From positions 1 through 64,000 of the forward strand of contig JAIWZP010000047.1 of NCBI GenBank assembly GCA_025201375.1: a DNA stretch of 64,000 nucleotides. Direction: 5' to 3'. Positions 55,972 through 64,000 of this stretch are shown one piece after another (the stretch's first letter is position 1; the number at the start of each line of letters is the position of its first letter). The notes beneath the pieces were generated by a model, which searched no databases, was not told the DNA's origin, and saw only the letters and a list, made by a program, of their open reading frames with translations. Source of the stretch: Gongronella butleri. Taxonomy: Eukaryota > Mucoromycota > Mucoromycetes > Mucorales > Cunninghamellaceae. Both the position numbers and the translations under genes were made by a program.

Positions 55972-56456
55972 AAAAAAAAAAAAAAATAGAGAGGAATGGA
56001 TACCATTTTGCCACGTGAGCGTCGACCAATTGGATGTGTTGCACTTTGCGCCAAGGGGATCGTGTTTGATCATTTTTTTTCGTGCTTTGTGTGTGTGTGT
56101 GTTCCGGGTGTTGAGATAGCCATTTTTGTCAATGGTTGTCAATAATTCCATTGCCCGAACGAGAAAAAAAAGGAGGCATTTAGGTGTGAGACGGGGAAAG
56201 GGGTGTGTGTCGAAAAAAAAAAAAAAAATCTAGGTGCGGGCGCAAGACCTCATCGAATTGCGGAGTTGACCCACAGGATTTCACCACACAAAGAAGCCAA
56301 AGAAAGGGCAGCCAGATGGAACCTTCCAAAGGAAAAAATCAAAATGGCTGCTTCATAAAATACTTTTTTTTCCCGTGCTTCCTTTTCTTCTCTCCTTTCT
56401 TGTTTTTTTTTCTGTTGTCCGCCTTTTTACAATTCCCATAGCACACGATAAAAACA
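55972..56456. other. intergenic between KTI12 and glyoxalase II
   Basis: No gene. A-run right after the KTI12 stop (55969-55986), a short GT run at 56089-56102, another A run at 56214-56228, and a C/T-rich leader before 56457. Confidence 0.5.
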
Positions 56457-57714
56457 ATGAAGATCATTCCTATTGCTGTCTTGGAAGACAATTATTCATA
56501 TATTCTTATCGATGACAAGACAAAGGAGGCCGCCGTCATCGACCCCGTCGAACCGATTAAGATCTTGAACGTCATCAGCCAGACCGGCGCGAAATTATCC
56601 AGGTAAACAATTAGGCACGATGTCACCAAGCTTGCATCCTCACGCAACACACACCATCTTTTCAGCGTCTTCGTCACGCACCACCATTGGGATCACTCGG
56701 GCGGCAACATCGAGCTTGTGGGTAAGTCTCAATTGGCCTCGGCGGCGGACGGACCGGATAATAGGGTCTGGGCAAGCAGCGAGAAAAGGAGCCAGACGCT
56801 GTGTGCGCGTGGAAATGGCAATCAGATTGATCGAGAAGCGCCAGATGAGGGCAAAAATGTCACTCACCCAATGAAAAAAATCCATGGTCGACGGGATCAG
56901 AGTTACACAGCTGATACAAAATGGGCTGGCAAGCACACACGCTTATTTGCTAACCTTTTTTTTTTTTTCTCCCAGCTAAAAAGCCGGGTTTAGCGGTCTA
57001 TGGCGCTGATGCGCGCATCCCCGAGATCAATTATGTCTGCAAAGATCACGAGAATTTTACTCTGGGATCATTGGAGATCACGCCCCTACACACGCCTTGC
57101 CATACAAAGGGACATGTCTGTTACTATGTCGTCGACCCAGCAACCAACGAAAAGGCCGTGTTCACCGGAGAGTAAGTGGGAAAAAGAACGCGAAAAACGC
57201 AAATTCACGCACATTCGCGGTCATTGACGCGTGCTCATCTCTTTTTTATTCTGTCTTTAGCACGCTCTTTGTAGCTGGCATCGGCAAATTCTTCGAGGGC
57301 GACGCACGAGACATGTATCGCATTCTATTCCACGTCATTACGAAGCTGCCAGATGATACCTGGGTGTATTGCGGCCACGAATACACCAAACAAAATCTAA
57401 AGGTAAAAAAAAAACACATGTCTGGCGCTGGAGACGCGCAATACAAGCCATTGAGCTTGATGCGCAAGAGAATAGCCGTCTGACGCGTCGTTTTCAAGTT
57501 TGCAATGACATTAGAACCACACAATGATCATTTGCTAACAAAATGGGCATGGTGCCAAGACAAAACAATCACGGTGCCGTCGACAATTGGCCAGGAAAAG
57601 CTGTACAATCCATTTTTGCGCGTCAATGAGCAGACTTTGCAGCTAATAGCTGGCAAGACCGATCCTGTGGAAGTGCTGCATACCATCCGAGAAATGAAAA
57701 ATAGCTTCCAATGA
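56457..57714 (+). CDS. GLO2: hydroxyacylglutathione hydrolase (glyoxalase II)
   Basis: At least five exons; the first from 56457 to about 56601, the last from about 57499 to the stop at 57714. The metallo-beta-lactamase motif [11 protein letters not shown] supplies the binuclear metal site. [18 protein letters not shown] supplies another His, [19 protein letters not shown] the bridging Asp, and [18 protein letters not shown] the last His. Near the C-terminus the FLRVNE motif seen in class II glyoxalases is present. The enzyme hydrolyses S-D-lactoylglutathione to D-lactate in cytosol or mitochondria. No targeting presequence is evident, so cytosolic is likely. Intron 2 (about 56721-56975) is longer than usual for the window. 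Confidence 0.96.
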
Positions 57715-57920
57715 TCCCTCTCTTCGCCAATCGACCCTTGGCAACGCATTGATCCCATTTTGTAGCATCTTACCCATGTAGACTCTCTTTATCCCCCTTT
57801 GTCTCCTCCCTGTGCGCCCCTCTTTTTTTTTTTTTTTTTTTGTCGATCACCCCTTGTTCATCCTTTTTAATAAAATAAATCTACCCGCCAAGCATCAATA
57901 AAAAAAATCCCGTGAATCCA

Positions 57921-58482
57921 TCAACTATTGTTTAATTTCTGCAACAAGACGTCACATCGATCAAGCATCTCGTCCATGTGAGCAAAAGAGTCAATTCGCT
58001 GCAACGTGGAGAGCGTCGCGCTCGCGTCTTGCAGATCCGCATTGGCCCTCTGCACTTGCTCAGTCTTGGCTTGCCATTGGTGCGCCTGGTCCACCATTTC
58101 TGGCACGCGCTTGTGAATGTGCTCCGAGATTCGGCTGAGCCCCATGGCGCTGCCATTGAGACAAAGCAATAGCGACTTGTCCGCGCCTCGTTGCACTAAA
58201 TTCATCTGTCAGTTGCGCCCGCGTGCTCGCATTTTTTTTGGATTTTTGTCCTTTTTTTCTTATTTTATTACCTTTTTGCGCCTTGTCGGCCAGGTAAGCT
58301 TGGGTATCGTCCGCGGCGTTTTGAGGGGAGAAAGAGTGCGACGCGCGGCGTGCATAGTTGGAGAGCTGATCCAGAGAAAGTGTGGAAAAGCTAGTATCGA
58401 GGAAAGAAAGAGGTTGAGGAAGCTGTGACGACGTGGACGTCGACGACGACGTCGTTTTTATTGGGTCGGTGGTGTTGGACAT
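57921..58482 (-). CDS. BORCS8-like subunit (BORC complex, MEF2BNB family)
   Basis: Two exons give about 161 residues; the intron lies between about 58272 and 58194. The first 45 residues are Ser/Thr-rich. The conserved helical part SLLLCLNGSAMGLSRISEHIHKRVPEMVDQAHQWQAK aligns by eye with the human BORCS8 region containing ANEPSVALYRLQEHVRRSLPEL, and the following coiled-coil (LQDASATLSTLQRIDSFAHMDEML) keeps the same spacing. BORC sits on lysosomes and recruits Arl8 for motor-based positioning in animals. An animal-like lysosome-transport subunit in this genome fits an early-diverging fungus. Identification rests on remembered family sequence, not a search; other small coiled-coil BLOC/BORC proteins remain possible. 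Convergent with glyoxalase II. Confidence 0.6.
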
Positions 58483-58610
58483 GAATATAATAGCATAGAG
58501 CACAGGAGGTTGGTTGTCGAAAAAAAAAAAGTGCAAAAAGGAAGAAAAAAAGGCAAAAAAAAGGGGAAACGTGGGCGGCATTGTCCTTTTTCAATTCCCC
58601 GCTTTTTCTT

Positions 58611-59664
58611 TTAAATCTTTGCTGGGCGTGCAGGAAGCCAAGGAGCTGAGTGCTGCGTGGAGTAAACGCGATCGAGGACGAGGGCATGGCTTGCAATGTC
58701 CCAATGCTGCTTTCGCTGCTGTTCAATGGCAGGATCCGTCAGGTCGTGGCCGCAGATACGCAGCACGTCTGCAGGCAGTATGGTCTTGCCCGATCGACGC
58801 TTGAAAACCATCTTGGAGAGCGCAGCACATGCGACAATTAGCTCTTCCTCGCCTGGATTTTGCGGCGACGCTCGTTTGTACACAAAGCGGTGCTCCAGAA
58901 ACAGCCATTTCTCGTTCCACGTGTACACACGCGCCTCAATCGTGTATTTCTGGAACGGCGGGATCTCTTTCTTGAACAGTGTCACAACGCCAGCATTGTG
59001 GCAAAACACATCTTGGTCAGGCTCCAACATGGCGCGCGAAAAGATCGAATACAGCACCTCAATGCGGCTAAAGTCAAGCATCTTGTTGTAGGAGCTATCA
59101 GGCGCATCAATTTGACACGTGGAAACACGCATGCCCCGTGGGTGTGAGTACGGCGCCCCTCTAATTCCATGTGGTTGCTCCCATCCCTCCTTTTCTCGCG
59201 CAGCTTCCGCTCTCTTTTGGTCTCTTTTTTTTTTTTTTGTGGCGACGCTTACGAATTATTCTATTTGAGGTCATTATGAATGAAATAAGCAAGAATTGAG
59301 TCGCAAGGTAATCCTATCAATGCTGATTTCCCCTTAAAATGCTGATTTTGCTTTACCATGTGTTGATTGTAGTCCATGTCATCGACCAGACATCTATGCT
59401 CCTGTGACAGCGTCCCAAACAAGGCTATTATCCGGTCATGCCACCCCCCAAAAAAAATAGCAAGGTCAGGGCACAGGTCTCTCATTTTGCTCAATTTTGC
59501 AGCGTACGGGCAGGTGACAAGTTGTTTTGGCGGGCTTGTTTGACCAAGGAACGAAGCAGCAGCCAGGAACGCAGCGTGTAGCCCAGCGGTAGCGACTTGG
59601 CGTGCGCTAGCCAAAGCAAAAAGAGCGGCGAGCCGATAACAAGCGCTTTGGACGAAGGAAACAT
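58611..59664 (-). CDS. hot-dog thioesterase-like protein (THEM6-type) with 8-nt microexon
   Basis: The N-terminal exon starts at 59664 (MFPSSKALVIGSPLFLLWLA), a hydrophobic anchor or signal. A second exon ends CLVDDMDYNQHM at 59357. An 8-base microexon (59260-59253) flanked by AG and GTAAGC supplies N, N and part of S. The last exon starts at 59094. Only with the microexon does the fold-typical DMDYNQHMNNSSYNKMLDFSR run on in frame. The remainder (FCHNAGVVTLFKKEIPPFQKYTIE, WNEKWLFLEHRFVY) is the rest of the hot-dog domain. THEM6-like proteins are ER- or membrane-associated and of uncertain activity. The junction between exon 1 (about residue 50) and exon 2 is not settled: the available donors there (GTCACC, GTACGC) are weak. 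Confidence 0.75.
59253..59260 (-). other. 8-nt microexon
   Basis: AATAATTC on the minus strand, preceded by CAAATAG and followed by GTAAGCG. Joining it to HM (phase 0) upstream and to C-TCC-TAC downstream creates the expected HMNNSSYN. Flanking introns are 96 and 158 nt. Confidence 0.8.
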
Positions 59665-60312
59665 AAAAAAAAAAAAAGTGACAAGGAGAAAAAGAAGCGG
59701 GGTGATCACTGCGCGTGGGGCTGCACGCCCTTTAAACAAAAATTGGCATGACCAATCACGGATGACTGCCTCAAGGTTCGCTTTGTGCAAGCAAAAAGCA
59801 AAAAAAAGGCCAATTCATGTCGGATCACCCCTCTCTCGCTTCTCTCTCTCTCTCGCTCTTTCTTTGTTTGCGCACACCACGCGTCGCTGAGGTCATTGAA
59901 ACTCTTTAGGCACAGGGCAAAAGGCATGGCGCAAGTCACGGCGTGCATTTGCAGGCTGTCTGGCAGATCTCTCCTGGATGATCGTCATTGGCCTAACAAA
60001 AAAAAACACGAGCCCAATCAACCCCTTTAATACTAATCAGAATCATCAATTGTAAGAATTGAATGGCAAGATGCGTCGCAATGGCTCCTGGAGCACGATT
60101 AAGAAAGTAAAAAGTGCCCGTCGCGGCAAAGCAGAAAAAAGCGCACCCTGGATCTTGATGCTAGGCGGGAATTGGAGCTCCGCCATCGACGCCAGAATTC
60201 CGTAAGGAGCTGAAACGGACTTCCTTATTGTCGTTTGCCTTCTTTTTCTTTTTCGCCTCTTTTTTTTTTTCTTTCTTTTTGTTTCATCCCCGTCTTTTTT
60301 TCCACTCACAAG
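59665..60312. other. intergenic between thioesterase and V-ATPase genes
   Basis: Divergent promoters. No gene. A-run at 59665-59679; the bases before 60313 are a long C/T-rich leader (CTTTCTTTTTG..CACTCACAAG). Confidence 0.5.
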
Positions 60313-62493
<2,181 letters not shown>

Positions 62494-63257
62494 AGCAATC
62501 CCTCCCCTCTTCTCTTTTCTTTCGTTCCCCTCTCTTGAAAAAAAATTCTAGCCTTTTTACTTTCTTGGCTACCTCTTTTTTTTTTTGTCTCGGGTGTGTT
62601 GCAATAGTGGAAAAAGAATAAATTAACGCGTTGGTTTCATGTAACCCGTCTTGTGAAATTAAATTACCCAAAAACACCGTGCCGGAATTGCAGAAAGCGC
62701 GTCCCCTAGGAGCAGGTTGTCCGCGATTTCGAAGCGACGATCGACTCTTAGCTTTTCAAACCCTGCATAACTCTTTAAAACACGAATATCTCAAGAACCA
62801 GCTTATCTTGACTGCTTCCGTTTCGAGTGGATGAAATGCCATGTTCTGCCACTTTCCGATGAATGCAGTTTCATCTCAACAGCGCCCACAGATGATGAGC
62901 AATGGCGAGTTTTTCTCCAATTTTACAAAATCTTCATTTTCTCGACATCCAGTTAATCAATTTGCGCGATACTTTTTGCACAATGCATTGTCGGATGGCG
63001 GTTAGCACGGATTCCATTTATTTTTGAAATTCTACCTTGATCAGCTTCGAGAAATCTCAAAAAGACTCATTTTTGGTTGACCAAGTATAATTCGTGAGAT
63101 ATCATACCTGCACGACATCAATGAAATCTATCACACTGGTGTTCCAATTGGATTTGCATTCCAATCAACTGCGTCACGTAAAAAAAATGAAGAATGTGGA
63201 TGCATTTATTGATGATTTTTTTTAAAAATGAATGTCTACAGCAACAAAAATACAAGT
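62494..63257. other. intergenic, no gene seen
   Basis: The two flanking genes are convergent. No coding sequence is recognised; sequence at about 62650-63120 is of ordinary composition and could be further repeat debris, but no second copy was found in this window. Confidence 0.45.
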
Positions 63258-63785
63258 TTAAATCTCCCAGACCGCAGCCCCAGGCTTCTCGAAGTCCAGG
63301 GCAGGCGTCTTTTTGTGTTTGCGCTCGATTTCGGTCTTGAAGAACTGAGAAAAAAAAGTAGAGGCAAAAAATGAGTCGTTTTGGCTCAAATGTGCTTGGT
63401 TCAGCTCCATTTGATTGTCTTACCGTGCTGTAGGTGTGATCCAAAAAGTCCTCGAGGTTGTACTTGGGCTTGAGGAACTGCTCGGTGAAGATCTTAGCGA
63501 GCGTGGAGACGTTGGCATAATAATGCTCGGACAATGTCTGGAGCTCCCACAATGACGAGTCAATGGCGCCACATTCGTACGGATTGAGCTGGTCGAAATC
63601 AAAGGGATCCTCTTGCTCCGTGGGGGCCGTTGAGCGGTGGATCAATTGCATGCACGTCGGATGGCGCTTCAAAAGATTGTAAATCTCGGGAATGATGATC
63701 ACGCACGCCGCAGGAGGTGCAGTCAGTGACAGACGCGCGAGACGCTTGATGAACGCCGCAATTAGATTGGCAGGCAGGTACCTGG

Positions 63786-63816
<31 letters not shown>

Positions 63817-64000
63817 GCAAAACGACATCAATGCCCCTGTTTTTCTCTGTTTGCTCATCCGTCGAGCCAGCATCAAGCATAAACTTACGACGACGACAAG
63901 AACAAATCCAGCAGGCGGAAGAATCGACTACGATACTTCATGTGCAAAACGTGGCGGTCCAAAAGAGAGTACAGCTTGTGGTAAAAGTCGGGGTAATCCC
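63258..64000 (-). CDS. NOC4: nucleolar complex protein 4 (NOC4/CBF family), C-terminal part
   Basis: The 5' part lies beyond the right edge. In order of translation, the first exon enters from the edge with DFYHKLYSLLDRHVLHMKYRSRFFRLLDLFLSS, ends near 63890 at a GTAAGT donor, and the next exon (about 63782-63424) reads YLPANLIAAFIKRLARLSLTAPP, IYNLLKRHPTC and the helix DSSLWELQTLSEHYYANVSTLAKIF, with LEDFLDHTYST. The last exon (about 63341-63258) ends KTPALDFEKPGAAVWEI. These blocks are the C-terminal CBF/Mak21-like domain of Noc4, needed with Nop14 for 40S subunit maturation and export. The intron at about 63787-63890 contains a 27-base A run on the plus strand. Confidence 0.93.

Overview
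The window is nuclear DNA from a fungus. Genes carry many short introns (about 50-160 nt) with GTAAGT-like donors and T-rich tracts before the acceptor, there is a U2 snRNA gene and a nuclear tRNA gene, and the proteins include fungal hallmarks (PCL-type cyclin, alpha-arrestin with a PPxY motif, RPA34, Tgl2-like lipase, Dsk2). EHD, a C12orf4/FERRY3-like protein and a BORCS8-like protein are usually missing from model ascomycetes, so an early-diverging (non-Dikarya) lineage is my inference. Species cannot be named from the sequence. Long A/T homopolymers occur throughout.

Layout. 0-20 kb is gene-poor: a secreted Cys-rich protein (2.1-2.9 kb), a secreted agmatine-deiminase-family protein (3.8-5.1 kb, minus), an eight-exon aldehyde dehydrogenase with an internal triplication (8.1-10.1 kb, minus), a fragmentary unknown gene (11.6-12.3 kb, minus), a tRNA-Arg(ACG) at 12.9 kb and an FAD-dependent oxidase (13.9-15.1 kb, minus). 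Between them lie copies of a tRNA-like-headed (SINE-like) repeat and other dispersed repeats. 21-42 kb is gene-rich: YcnI-domain copper-type secreted protein, pyruvate dehydrogenase protein X, PCL-like cyclin, UBA-containing FERRY3-like protein, ubiquilin/Dsk2, RNA polymerase I subunit RPA34, U2 snRNA, Tgl2-like lipase, EHD ATPase and TRAPP subunit Trs33. 42-52 kb is repeat territory: two adjacent TA-flanked full-length hairpin elements (about 1 kb each), a dispersed repeat shared with 17-19 kb, two interleaved satellite-like arrays (about 175 and 155 bp units), and a very AT-rich island holding a broken Merlin/ISXO2-like transposase. 52-64 kb is gene-rich again: HIG1/Rcf1, alpha-arrestin, Kti12, glyoxalase II, a BORCS8-like protein, a hot-dog thioesterase with an 8-nt microexon, V-ATPase subunit B, and the 3' part of NOC4 running off the right edge.

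The genes are mostly unrelated housekeeping functions and no operon-like pathway is visible. Several act on membrane traffic or endolysosomes (EHD, Trs33, FERRY3-like, BORCS8-like, V-ATPase B, alpha-arrestin), which I treat as coincidence unless synteny says otherwise. The best candidates for something new are the UBA-fused FERRY3 homologue, the 3x14-residue triplication in the dehydrogenase, the 8-nt microexon, the repeat family ending directly before tRNA-Arg sequences, the paired hairpin transposons, and a promoter-plus-5'-gene fragment sitting inside one copy of a dispersed repeat.
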